A stretch of DNA of 64,000 nt from Ascaphus truei (lineage: Eukaryota; Chordata; Amphibia; Anura; Ascaphidae), in contig CM071574.1 in NCBI GenBank assembly GCA_036426205.1, positions 16,720,381-16,784,380 of the forward strand. Direction: 5' to 3'. Positions 1 through 11,700 of this stretch are shown piece by piece; position 1 is the stretch's first letter; every line of letters begins with the position of its first letter. Under the pieces are notes generated by a model, which saw only the letters and a program-made list of their open reading frames with translations, did no database searches and was not told the origin of the DNA. A program made the position numbers and the translations under genes.

Positions 1-176
1 ATGGGGAATGCATCCAAATAATTTAAAAGAACAAATTGTGTCACATGTATGAAGTAATCAGTGACCGATTTCCCGTTAGGCCCAGGCCATCAAAATTTGG
101 GTGCGTCAAAAATGTCCGCCCCCATATACATTTGCCGCTCTATCGGGCCTGATGGGAAGGCCCTTACATGTTTCGT

Positions 177-306
177 CCGCCTCCTTCTCCATTCGAATTG
201 CAGCGTCAAATGGCATCATGACGTCACGTTACCATGGCAACAGGTCACCTTGGTGACGTTCGCTGCACCATTTGATGCTGGGATTCGAATGGAGAAGGTG
301 GGCGGC
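177..306. mobile_element. Palindromic TE remnant (hAT-like MITE core)
   Basis: Arms ctccttctccattcgaatt and attcgaatggagaaggtgg flank a centre containing catcatgacgtcacg. The inner words gcgtcaaatgg/ccatttgatg recur in the hAT-like MITEs at 12.5 and 24 kb. Outer ends were not found. Confidence 0.5.
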
Positions 307-1097
307 AGCAAGGAGACGGCCACAACATGTACGTGCCCAGGAAGTAACAGAACGACCCTCACACATACAATGCACATTTTATGAAGGTTTGTATTACTTT
401 TTAGCACCGACATTTTTTACGCGACAGGCATTTATAAAATGTGCTAAATAGCCCCCCCTTATGGTCAAAACAAGCACGGCCACATACAACTGTCTGGTCA
501 GCAAACTAATCATATGCGCTAACACCAGCCTGTCCTGCTGACCATCAACAATTATATCTCACTGGAGATTGAAGAGGGTCAAATGAAAACATTAGTATCT
601 CTGTAAACAGGGTCTTTTAAATTGATTGTGTGCAGTCACTGTAGGGCTTTTACTTTTCAACAAAAACGATATGTTTGTCTGAATCTACGAACACAAATGT
701 GTAATAACCTGCTTGAAAGAAAGGGAAATATGATCATTGAACAATCTCAAGAGACAGTGTTTGCAAATAAGTCTACATTACTATTGTACATCGCCGCTTA
801 AGTGCAAAATCAATAGATCTTTCCAAGTATTTGTTGATGTATGGAAGCAATGTATGGAAAGGCTATTGGCTTGGTTGTATAAATGGCTATATATTAAATA
901 TCGCTGAAGGATTAATTACAATAGATTATGGTTCTGTCACAACATGAATAGACTGCTAGGGTTATTTTAATGTTTAATGATTGGTCTGTGAGGAGAAGTT
1001 TGCTGTGTGTGTGAATTATGGTCACCAGGAGGAGTTTAAGCCGGAGAGTATTTTTATTTTGTATACTGTATAAAGTTCTGACACTGGATGGGGTATG

Positions 1098-1527
1098 TGC
1101 CTAAGGCCTGGTCCCCGCTGGCTACTGCAGCACCCGCTGTGGCGGACGCTGCAGGGACGAGAGCCGTCCCCTCAATGGCGCCGGGCCCGCTGCGAGGGGG
1201 GGCCGCAGCGCTGTGGCGAGAGTTGCTCCTGCGCTTAATAGAATTGAGAGCAGGACTTGCGACGGAGAGCTAAGCCACGCCCCCCCCGGCGGTTCAGCCA
1301 ACGAGGGCGAACCTGCCGGGTGACGTCATGGCCGCGCCCACGTCACTCCCCCGCCACGCCCCCCCTCGGTCTCTCTTCCTGCAGCTCACTGCAGACCGGG
1401 GAATCGGTTGCACGCGCCGCCAGACTCGCGGGCGCGCGTGCAGCGGAGGTACTGAGGCCTCAGCCTAAGTCTTCCATCCGGCCAGCAGCTGGGAACGACA
1501 AATGTATTCAGAAAGTGTCATTTTTTC
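1098..1527. mobile_element. GC-rich MITE-like segment
   Basis: CpG-rich block starting cctaaggcc and ending ggcctcagcctaag. The internal words gagggcgaacc and tgacgtca are shared with the Harbinger-type MITEs at 1.8, 2.5 and 28.2 kb. The ends are only loosely inverted, so boundaries are tentative. Confidence 0.4.
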
Positions 1528-1818
1528 TTAGGCCACACCCATAGTGCTACGTAGTTCGCGCCGAAACAAAAACACTAGGACGCCAATGTATATGCGCACA
1601 GAGAGCGCGCACAGATCTCTTTTGCAGTAAAAAAAAAAACAATTGATCTATAAATGTTAGCGGTACAGACTGTGCAAAGAAGAGTAATAACCCATAATAG
1701 GGAGTTTTGTCGTAGGAAAATATTGTAGAATAAGTTTTTCTGTCACACCTTAACACTTTCACTGCCACACATTGCCCTGCTTTGCTCTGCTTTGTTTATG
1801 AGAGCTCTCAAACCCTTA

Positions 1819-2103
1819 AGCTTCGTCCATGGATACTGCTTGCGGGCAGAGGCGCGCTGAGGCTGAGGGAAAGCGGGTGCTTTCCCTGGCCTTAGACAGT
1901 ACGCCGTCCGGGGGCATGTCGGCGGGCGGGCCAGTGACGTCACGGAGCTGAGGGCGAACCGCTCACGTGACCGGCCCTGCGCTCCGGCAAGCGAGAAAAT
2001 GTAAAATTTAAAGCCGCTCTCATTGCGGCTGTAGGGGCTCAGTGCCGAGCGTAAGCGCGCCTCAGCGGGCCTCCGCCTGCAAGCACTTTCCATGGACGCG
2101 GCC
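1819..2103. mobile_element. Harbinger-type MITE
   Basis: Inverted words cgtccatgga and tccatggacg near the ends, flanked by TTA on both sides (1816-1818, 2104-2106). Internally gagggcgaaccgctcacgtg, as in sibling copies. Confidence 0.55.
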
Positions 2104-2171
2104 TTATAATGAACAGTAGCAGCATAAGCAATTGCATGCATCTCCTACTGATTTCTGAAGCTTAGTAGACT

Positions 2172-2500
2172 GAGGCTGAGTTTATAGTTCTGGCTACAGC
2201 TACAGCGATGGCTTGCAGCCGCAAAGCAACCCAATGTAGTCCGTAGCGACCGCATATAGTCGGAGCGGCAGCGACAAATCTACCAAAATCTCCGTAGCTG
2301 AAAGATTTTGATATTTGCAGCTACAGAAGCCCCATGTGACTTGCAGCAGCCAATCACACTACCCCTCTGCCTTCCCCCTACCTGACGTCACCGCCCCTTG
2401 CAGCCAGCTACATCGCACACAAGAGTGCAACTTTTGCTACAGCGACGGCGACGAGTGATGTCACTGGTAGCGACGCCGTAGCAAGGACTATAAACGTACC
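2172..2500. mobile_element. MITE-like element abutting the next MITE
   Basis: Ends gtttatagttctggctac and gcaaggactataaac are roughly inverted. Contains repeated gcgac/gtagc words. It directly adjoins the element at 2505. Confidence 0.4.
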
Positions 2501-2504
2501 CTTT

Positions 2505-2796
2505 GGCCGCGTCCATGGTGAGCGCATGCGCTTGCGCACCTGTAGCTGGAGCAATTTGTGTCCATGGGGTATATGCCATGGGGAGGGCGTGTCGGAGGCG
2601 TGGCCGTGATGTCACAGAGCTGGTTCACCCTCATTGGGCAAACCGCTCATGTGACCCGACCATTGTGCGACAGAAACAAATGTATTTGTCTTCTCGTACC
2701 GCAAGCACCGGCGCTTCTCGACGCGCGCGGGGTCGTGCACTCCATGGCCTGCCACATAGAGGTATGACATTTTGATCGCTCACCATGGACGCGGCC
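2505..2796. mobile_element. Harbinger-type MITE
   Basis: Terminal inverted repeats ggccgcgtccatggtgagcg and cgctcaccatggacgcggcc are perfect over 20 bases. Flanked by TTT (2502-2504) and TTA (2797-2799), compatible with a 3-bp target duplication. Confidence 0.75.
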
Positions 2797-4328
2797 TTAT
2801 AAGAAACTGTAGCGAAGACATATAGATATATAGATGTAGCAAAGCTAAGTGTCTTTGGTGCCACTTCCTTTTTGAAGCAAGGACCACCGCTGCTCCATTG
2901 CGGCAGACACTGTTCCCGGCGCCGTGGACTTTTGCACGTTCGTCTGCGACACCGCGGCCAGCAAGTCCCATCTGTAGGTGCAGGTCCTTCGTGTCAATAA
3001 TCCCGGCAGTATCTTGATGTTAACAAATTTACTGATCCAACATTTTCATGTCCAAAATCTAGTAACGCTTCTTATTTTTTTTATAGCGTACCAATCCTTA
3101 GTATGGCAATTGAATCATAATATATGGAATACTAAAAGAACTCCGGTGAAGTCCTTATCTCACTGTAATCTGCACAGACTTGCATTCCTGACATACGGGA
3201 CTATTTCCTTTGCAAATGCTTTGTGGTTTCCAGTCTGCACCTTCACAAATCTCAGTGAGTCATGGAAACGTAGAAGCACTTGCAACATTCTCTGACTGTG
3301 ACTAAATGTTTGCTGATCAGATCCTTATGCTTCACAGGAAATGCATCAAATGCTTAATCATTAATGTATGATCATCAATGAAAGCATGAGACACTTTAGT
3401 GAGCTGCCCTGAAAATGTCAGTCTCACTGTTTACTTTTAGGAAGCAGTATTTGTGATAGTTATATTGATGATGTGATTACATATCAGTATAGACTAAATA
3501 TGATATCTACCGCACTCCTTTCAAGGGAATATGTGTCAGTTTTTCTAATACCGGTATAGTCAGAGCAGGAGGTGAGTCAATGTAGTCACATCATTCATAC
3601 AGTTGGAGATCTCCAGTTGCAACACTTATGCCAAAATAAGAGCACCTTGCAGGTTACGTCACTGATTGTCCCAGTGCCCAGCAACACAGGGTGATCACAA
3701 ATATGTAGTGCTCAGGCCGGAGCTATCAATTAGTTCTTAGAAACTATTATTTCATTTTGTTGTATCTCTTAATTAGAAAAAAAAAATAATTCGCAACGAT
3801 TAGGACAAAAAGAAAAAGCAAATTGTAGAGTGAGAACAGGAAAAGAAAAAAACCCTGTCACTGTGGCTGCGCTTTGAAAGTATTTGAGACAGCACTTCTC
3901 TGCGCGATGGCTGCCCATCCACGGGCAGCACATAGTGAGCAATCGTCAAAAACGAGAACTAGGTGGCACCTTGCAGCACATCGCATGTACCATGCGTGCC
4001 ACTTTACCGCCAACAGAAAGTCTACTTGCTTTGCTTCGATGGCTCTGGCTACAGTACAAATGATGGCCATAAAATTGCCATGTTCCTTTGTGTTATACAA
4101 ATCCTTCACCTTTTATATTTAATGTCCAGACACAACATCGGTCATTTCAGCTTCTGTATAAGTCACAAATCATAACGGACACTCTTTTTCTAATGTGTGT
4201 TTGTCTGTGATATGGAACAGTCACAATAGTGGGATATAACAATAGTGCACGGTACATGAAGAATAAATGTTGTGATGCTACTGTGCGGGAGGGAGACTGG
4301 AGCAGTGTCATTGCTGGGAAATTGGAAG

Positions 4329-5290
4329 CTGGTACTGTATTTTGTGTAGTATTTCTTATGTTTTTTAATGTAGTATTTCTTACTGTATTTTGGTGTAGTA
4401 TTTCTTACTGTATTTTGGTGTAGTATTTCTTACTGTATTTTGGTGTAGTATTTCGGTGTAGTATTTCTTACTGTTTTTTGGTGTAGTATTTCGGTGTAGT
4501 ATTTCGGTGTAGTATTTCTTACTGTATTTCGGTTTAGTATTTCTTACTGTATTTCGGTGTAGTAGTATTTCTTACTGTATGTCGGTGTATTATTTCGGTG
4601 TAGTATTTCTTACTGTATTTTGTGTAGTATTTCTTACTGTATTTTGGTGTAGTATTTCTTACTGTATTTTGGTGTAGTATTTCGGTGTAGTATTTCTTAC
4701 TGTATTTTGGTGTAGTATTTTGGTGTATTATTTTGGTGTAGTATTTCTTACTGTATTTTGGTGTAGTATTTTGTGTGTAGTATTTGGTGTAGTATTTCTT
4801 ACTGTATTTTGGTGTAGTATTTTGGTGTAGTATTTCTTACTGTATTTCGGTGTAGTATTTCTTACTGTATTTCGGTGTAGTATTTCTTACTGTATTTCAG
4901 TGTAGTATTTCTTACTGTATTTCGGGGTAGTATTTCTTACTGTATGTCGGTGTATTATTTCGGTGTAGTATTTCTTACTGTATTTTGGTGTAGTATTTCT
5001 TACTGTATTTTGGTGTAGTATTTCTTACGTGTATTTCGGTGTAGTATTTCTTACTGTATTTCGGTGTAGTATTTCTTACTGTATTTCAGTGCAGTATTTC
5101 TTACTGTATTTTTGTGCAGTATTTCTTACTGTATTTTGGTGTAGTATTTCTTACTGTATTTCGGTGTAGTATTTCTTACTGTATTTCGGGTAGTATTATA
5201 CGTATTCCGTGCAGTATTTCTTACTGTATTTTTGTGCAGTATTTCTTACTGTATTTTGGTGAAGTAATATTTCTTACAGTATTTAGGAGC
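4329..5290. repeat. Minisatellite, 25-bp unit with 13-bp half-units
   Basis: About 0.95 kb of tandem tgtagtatttcttactgtat + tttgg/ttcgg units, mixed with shorter tgtagtatttcgg units and occasional g/c or indel variants. Lies in the intron upstream of exon w1. Confidence 0.95.
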
Positions 5291-5778
5291 AGTGTAATCG
5301 ATAGATTTAAAGATAAGGATAATCTATAATGATAATTGGAATAATTGCATAATTGAGCATTTCAAAGGCAGAAGAAGATATTGAAGAGTATCTTATATTT
5401 AAACAAAACAGCCGTAAAATGACAAGTCCTAACTACTTAAAAATTAACTATTTAGTTTGGCAACTGGCAATCAGTTTATTTGATATTGTTTCTAGACAAG
5501 TATCCACGTGGAAAAAATGAAGGATTATTCGTCTTAATGTTACTGGTTGAAATCCAAAATATGCTGGAGTTTGACAATGAGGGGAAATATGGAGACATTG
5601 TATCGTAGTGTCTTTTATATGTGTTTTATATTATTGAAGCATTGCACCAGTTATTAACCTGTTCCCAGCTTATTGCCCATTTATCTGCTTACTTGCTGAA
5701 GACTCAATCCCAGCAGCATCTTTTAATAATTATTGAGGCTTAACCCCCCCCCCCAAACACCCCAATATTGCCGTAGAC

Positions 5779-5982
5779 CAGGGATGATCAACTCCAGTCC
5801 TCATGTCCCCCGTCCCCCGTCCCCCCCAACAGGTCAGGTTTGCAGGATATCCCAGCTTCAGCACAGGTTGCTCAATCAGTGGCTCAGTCCAAGACTGAAG
5901 CTCTGATTGAACCACCTGTGCTGAAGCAGGGACTGATTGAGCCACTGGTGCTGAAGCAGGGACTGATTGAGCTACCTGTGCA
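5779..5982. mobile_element. Foldback hAT-like MITE (family 1), rearranged
   Basis: Starts cagggatgatcaactccag. Contains gcttcagcacagg and several repeated cctgtgctgaagcagg units. The right terminal repeat is missing and the inner unit is triplicated. Confidence 0.75.
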
Positions 5983-6065
5983 TGGGTTGTGTGAGTGAAA
6001 GTAGTAAGTCAGAAAGAGAAAGAAAAAACAAAATAATAATAATAAATAAAAATATAAGCAACCCA

Positions 6066-6104
<39 letters not shown>

Positions 6105-6112
6105 CACACACA

Positions 6113-6157
<45 letters not shown>
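6066..6157. repeat. (CA)n microsatellite
   Basis: About 92 bases of CA dinucleotides with two small interruptions. Confidence 0.98.
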
Positions 6158-6158
<1 letters not shown>

Positions 6159-6839
6159 TTGAGCGCAGGCAGCGGCGCGAAAAGATGATTTTCCTCATCT
6201 TCGCCGCTGTCTGTCGGCTCCCCTCTCCCTGCCGTGCGCGCGCAGCCCTTGTATAGAGAGGCTGACTAACTTCAGCCAACTAAAAATACGCGCGCACAGC
6301 ACGCTCCCGGCACTATAGAACGTGCCTAAATGAACAGGTTGGTGCCCTTGCAGGCCAAGCAGAAGCAGAATAGTAATGATTCTCACTGCACTTTAACATC
6401 ATACAGTATATAAAGACTGCCTGCCTCTTTATTTCATTGTACCTGACATTTTGTATAAATCCACCATTGAATACGTGCACTATGTAACATTTTGAGGCAA
6501 TATGATCAAAAGGTGTAGCCTGCCTTTAAGTGGCAACATGAATGAAGTATCAGTCCTTTCCATGATAATGACACAGTTTATGCAGCATTATGCCACTTAA
6601 ATCATATCCATTACCCTAATATTCAGTAACCACAGCCCATCTGCTTTAAATGATGATGTGCAGTTTTGCTTATATATAATGTGCTTATCCTTCCTTCATT
6701 CAATTACTTTGCAGTGTAGGACGTGCTTACTAAGATTTGGAAGAGAATGAAGCACTCTGAAGCTGTTCTTATTACTTCTTGTATCTTTTTAAACTCTTGG
6801 GTGCCCATTTTTTTATGTTATCTATAAGAATGGAGCTAA

Positions 6840-7013
6840 GGCTGCGCTTATAGTGCCGGCGATGCGACGGTCGCTGGAAAATCAAATAGAGAGGACTTCC
6901 AGCGATCGCGACCAATCCGTCGCTCCGTCGCGTCACGCTTACTATAAGCGCCCGCGACAGCGGCAATGCATTTGTTTTGCCGCGCCGTTGTCGCCGGCAC
7001 TATAAGCGCAGCC
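6840..7013. mobile_element. Harbinger-type MITE with TAA target duplication
   Basis: Terminal inverted repeats ggctgcgcttatagtgccgg and ccggcactataagcgcagcc are perfect over 20 bases. TAA flanks both sides (6837-6839, 7014-7016), the 3-bp duplication typical of PIF/Harbinger. 174 bp, non-coding. Confidence 0.85.
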
Positions 7014-7427
7014 TAACTGAGGAGGTGAACTGAACCGGACCTTCCCTGCATGAGACCCAAGGCTTTGCTCTACAAAGTGCTCACAATACTTCCAACACTC
7101 GAGTGGTTAAGTTAGACCTGTCCAATTTTCGAATGTTGCAGTCAGGGGAATAGGGAGATGTGTGTCTGTGTGAGGCTTGGGATACAGCACCAATGGATCA
7201 GCAGGTTTCCCATTCAGAAGAAACTGACAAAGAGGCCAAAACAAAGCTTTTATGAAATATTTAGCAAACCTTGAGAACTAAATGTTGGCGTATTAATGAC
7301 GTGCATAAATGGCATCTATTTCAATGCAGGGGAATTGAAAATGTTTGTGTGTAGAAAATGGCAGCCATAATAAAATGAGCATTCCTACTGAATAACATAT
7401 GGTACAGATGTGGAATAGTCATTAATG

Positions 7428-7664
7428 CAGGGTTATCAACTCCAGTCATCAAGACTGCCCCCACTGGTCAGGTTTTAAGGATATCCTTAAAGGACATGTG
7501 GCTCAGGACATCCCTAAGGACATGTGGCTCAGTCACAGAGCCTGTGTCAGCACCGGTGGCTCAATCTGAGCCTCTGAGTCACCTGTGCTGAAGCAGGGAT
7601 AGCTTGAAAACCTAAAAACCTAACCTATTGGAGGGGTCTTGAGGACTCTAGTTGAGAACCCCTG
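7428..7664. mobile_element. Foldback hAT-like MITE (family 1)
   Basis: Ends cagggttatcaactccag and ctagttgagaacccctg. The 8-bp flanks CATTAATG and CATTAAGG differ at one base. Inner palindrome is partly rearranged. Confidence 0.85.
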
Positions 7665-8644
7665 CATTAAGGTGTTGGTCCTAAATACTAAAGCTTAACC
7701 CCTTTGCTGCTAGAAGGGCCAACAATACACTGCTCTTCTAAGCATTGTTGACTGACCCCTCTGGCAGCCGAGGGTTAAGATTTGGATCCCAAACATTCTG
7801 TACAGTGTTGGGCATCACTTCTGTCTCCAGCATACTCACCTGTAATTGAGGGATGGATCTTCCTCCTGTTTGTAGGCAAGTGAAGTAAAATTGGGTAAGG
7901 CTTCAGAAATAGAAGGGATTTTATAACTACAAGCTATTATACAGCATTGCGTTATGTTACCAACAAAGTAGCTGTGATATATATGTTTTTTCATTCTTTT
8001 ATAGCAATCCCTGTCTGAGCATACAAGTATTATAGTCACTGGTATAACAGTAAACACTGGGAATCTCTGCACAAAAAGCCTACATGGCTGATACTACATT
8101 GGCAGAAGTGACTGTCGGGCCATTTTCGACCACAATTTGCCATTGAATGCAAAGAGCGATTTTGGCCGAAAGCGAACCAATCGTTCACTGTGTCATATAT
8201 AGAACAAGCCCCTTAAGTCATGTGATGGCAAACATAGAGATTTTGTAAGTGATTTTAGAAATGTAACTGCCTCGTGCATTTCAGTGACAAATGGTGTTAT
8301 CATTAGCAGGAATGCAACTTGGCTTACTAATTCTTCATACTTACTTACTTTACTAAGACTTACTTACTTCATTGAAGTTTCGGTGAAAACGCTTATCCAT
8401 GCCACATCCTAGTGAAACATTTAATACATCTTTAACCCGTTCCCTGCCAGAAAGGCTTGCTGGAATTTTATGGGGATGTTTCTGTTCAAGTGTAAAAACC
8501 AAACTCGAAAGAGGTACCATAGAGAATAATAAACAGGAAGGATGCAGGCGTTCATCAGCAAGGACCATTACAATGATTACTAAGATGCAGAGATGGAGAC
8601 CTTTATTGTAAGCAAGAGTGTTAGAATATTCCTTTGTGTTTCAG

Positions 8645-8753
8645 ATACAACACCCTACCAAGCAGGAGGACACTTAAAAATTCAAGATTAGTAAGCAAGA
8701 AAGATGACGTCCATGTCTGCATCATGTGTTTACGCGCCATAATGAACTACCAG
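8645..8753 (+). CDS. FMNL2: FMNL2 exon w1 (GBD/FH3)
   Basis: Acceptor after tttcag, donor CAG|gtatgg; 109 bp. It begins with the last base of a split Arg codon and encodes window residues 1-37 ([13 protein letters not shown]..., ending AIMNYQ). This matches the armadillo-like FH3 region of the FMNL family. The preceding exon was not found between 1 and 8644, so the upstream intron exceeds 8.6 kb. Confidence 0.95.
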
Positions 8754-11700
8754 GTATGGATAACTGTATGTTTGAGCAAGATAACTAAAATTTATTTGGA
8801 TCTAGTGAAGCAAGGAGAGGTTGGACATGATCAATGTATATCAGGTGTCCCTAATCTGTCTCACCGTGTGCTTTCACATGCCTTTGCTTTTTTTAATTTA
8901 TTTTTGATTTCAGAAGTCTCCTTGAGAAACTAACTTGACCTCTTTCAAAGTTAGAGAGGCCTCTGGAAACATAGGGGTTAATATGTATTACTCCTCCGTG
9001 ACACTGAAAGGGATGAAGAGTTAACGTAAAGGCCTCTCCAGCTGTGAATGGGTTAAGAAGTTAATTGATAGCGTTTGTGTTGTGGCGCTGTGATGCACTG
9101 TTTGTCTCGGCCCCACCATGTATATAAACATACTGCAACATAAAGCAGAACTGAGTATTACTGATCACTTCTAACAGTATATAACAGGGTCGCACACAAA
9201 ACATGTTGCTCAGAAAAGACATCATCCTGTCATTTGTTGCCGAGGCTTTCATGCAGCTTTGCCACATTATATTTGGACCAGTGCCATTATCTAACCTTTC
9301 TAAAGACAGTTATAACTGTCCTAGTTTGACACTTGCAGAGTGGTATACCCACGTGTGTAACTAGAAATTAGTGGTATCGGATGGACCTATTCAGCCCCTT
9401 TCACACAAATTGGTAAAATTCTTTGTTTTAATAAAACTTGGCAATGATCTCAAAACCATTTGCGATACATTTTTCTGATGAGGGTGTAGCATCTTTTTCC
9501 TGGTCTTATAGATTCTCTGTAAAACAAATTCCTCCATTGTTTTTTCTACAGTATGGATTCAACCTGGTCATGTCACATCCACATGCTGTCAACGAGATTG
9601 CACTAAGTCTGAACAATAGGAATCCCAGGTAAGAGTTTCAGCACCCTACGTGAGGACTAAGAAGTGTTAATACATAGACAATTATGGAATAGAGCAGCAG
9701 CTAATAATATACTGTACTGGACATTACCCATCCCCGGAAATGTAATACAATGCTGTGGCTTTGTGCTTCCAGCATCCAAAATGTTGCAGATTTGCTGAAA
9801 AGACTCAAATAAAAATATTGGAACACTTTAACAGTTGCAGTCTACAATCTCTAGCATAGCTGGCCTTTATTACTGTCTAACAACACATAAAATAATAGTA
9901 ATAATATACTAATAATTGTATGTAGCTGTGACGTGAATGCATAGAATTTACTGACACAATGATCCCTGCACCAAGCAGATTAGATGATCGTGAGTGCCTG
10001 AAGCATTAACCTACAAAGTGCTATATCTGCGATTCAGTTACTGTGCAATGACAGCTAGGCCATTTGTTCTTCCTTATAATTCCTAAAGGGAAACTACTAC
10101 AATAGAAACAGAACCTTTTATTTTGTATGGGTCAATCTGTCCTATGTTTATGTATCAAGTAATACCATTACGTGATCATTGGACCCTACGCTACAATACA
10201 CAGGAATGGGTTGGGACCCCAGCACATTTGTAAATCCAGTCCAATATTGCTGAAAGATAAGAGCACCAAGCTCAACACTCACTTATATAAGCAAAAATAA
10301 TATATATTTATATATTAAATAAGTATCAATAGTGCAAACATATCAACAAACACATAAGTACAAGATAAGCATATACCCATACCAATATTGCTTCAACACG
10401 AGCATTTACTGGAGAGAAGTGCCATGCTGGTTCAGTCATTACCTAGACATTATTTTCAATGCACCATGATTCAGCCAGTAATGGCCATATTATCCACGTG
10501 AATATTTCTCACACTGTGGGCACAAAGCTTCCAGATGTTGTTATGCTTTCTTTTGACACCAGTTGCTAAAACCAGGGCAAAACTATTTCTTTGTTCAAAG
10601 AAAAGGAAATCTGGTTTCTCCCCAGTTTTGCAGCCATGTATCGATGTTAAATATCCCTCTTTATTCCCTATGCTTAATAACTCCATTCAGCATAAATTGG
10701 GATTGAAGGATACATTAACTACAAATGTTCCCATTGTCACCCACTTCGTACATTGTAAGCTTTTGAGGCAAATATTCCTTCTTATATTGTTTACAATGTA
10801 TTCCTCTAACACTGTGCTTACCTTTTATTTCCATTTTGTTTGGTAACGCAGTGATTAATCTGCCAGCTCTAAAAGCATCAATCACTTATTATTTTATATG
10901 GAACAAAGAGTGAATTTATACCTCAAATGTGTACATTATGCTTTATGTACAAAGCAACAGCCTTCGTGTTTCCAATACATGTATTTGTTAGTGTTGTGAC
11001 ATGGTCCTACACATGTAATGCTTTTGCAAGGGGAGCCTACAATATTTTTGAGGGAGACTGATTAATGCAGCAAAACGTGAAATCTTATATGTGATTTTAG
11101 AATAAATCGGTTCTGTTGTATTAGATAATACTTACTGTATTTTTTAATTTTTTATTATTCAACTCTTAATGCCATTTTAAATACGTTTTAAAGTATCCTT
11201 TGATTTCTACAGCAGGTTTTAGACCACTTCCCCAGCCGTGCAGCGCCTGAAAACAATGCATTGTCGCCACCGCGTGCGCTTATAGTAAGCACGACGACGA
11301 CGTGGCGACGCGATTTTCGGAAGCCGAGAATATTTGATTTTTCAGGGGCAGTCGCCTCATGTGACAGCCCCTGAACCAATCAATGCCCTGGTCGGCCAGA
11401 ACGCCGCTGCAAAGCGAAATACAACTTTCGCTAGCGGCGAGGGTGACATCACGCGTCGCGGGCAATATACGCGTGGCCTTACACTGACTGAAGCAGCCAT
11501 TATAGTAGTCACACAATCAGGATTTTGACAGATTTATAACAGGAGCACCAAGCTATTGCCATTTTAGGTAAGAATGTAGAATTATACATTGACACATGCT
11601 TTACGTATAAAAGGAAGGGAATAAAAGAGGGAATGTAGTATTGCTGCTTTAAATAATGTTACATCACATTAAATGAGCTTTTTGAAAAGGATGAAAATAC

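Larger units (their letters stand above)
1..8644 (+). other. FMNL2 intron upstream of exon w1
   Basis: No exon with FMNL2 similarity was found here. Contents: a palindromic TE remnant near 177-306, a cluster of GC-rich MITEs at 1.1-2.8 kb, unremarkable sequence at 2.8-4.3 kb, a 25-bp minisatellite at 4.33-5.29 kb, MITEs at 5.78 and 7.43 kb, a CA repeat at 6.07 kb and a Harbinger-type MITE at 6.84 kb. Nothing recognised in 400-1080 or 7.7-8.6 kb. Confidence 0.6.

Noticed and set aside
1088..2800. CpG island with possible promoter
   Set aside because: The GC-rich units have inverted ends and recur elsewhere in the window, so transposons explain them. No adjoining first exon was found.
4329..5290. 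CRISPR-like array
   Set aside because: Units are directly tandem without unique spacers and vary in length; this is a minisatellite in a vertebrate intron.
5884..6279. Cys/Val and Thr/His-rich small proteins around the CA repeats (also at 20.7 and 63.1-64.0 kb)
   Set aside because: Pure dinucleotide-repeat translations with no homologues.
8353..8568. Many 60-100 codon frames scattered on both strands, such as this one
   Set aside because: No similarity, no splice or start context, and expected by chance in AT-rich vertebrate introns.
1..8644. Search for the FMNL2 exon preceding w1
   Set aside because: No segment translated to the expected upstream Ser/Arg-rich linker with AG and GT borders, so none is claimed.
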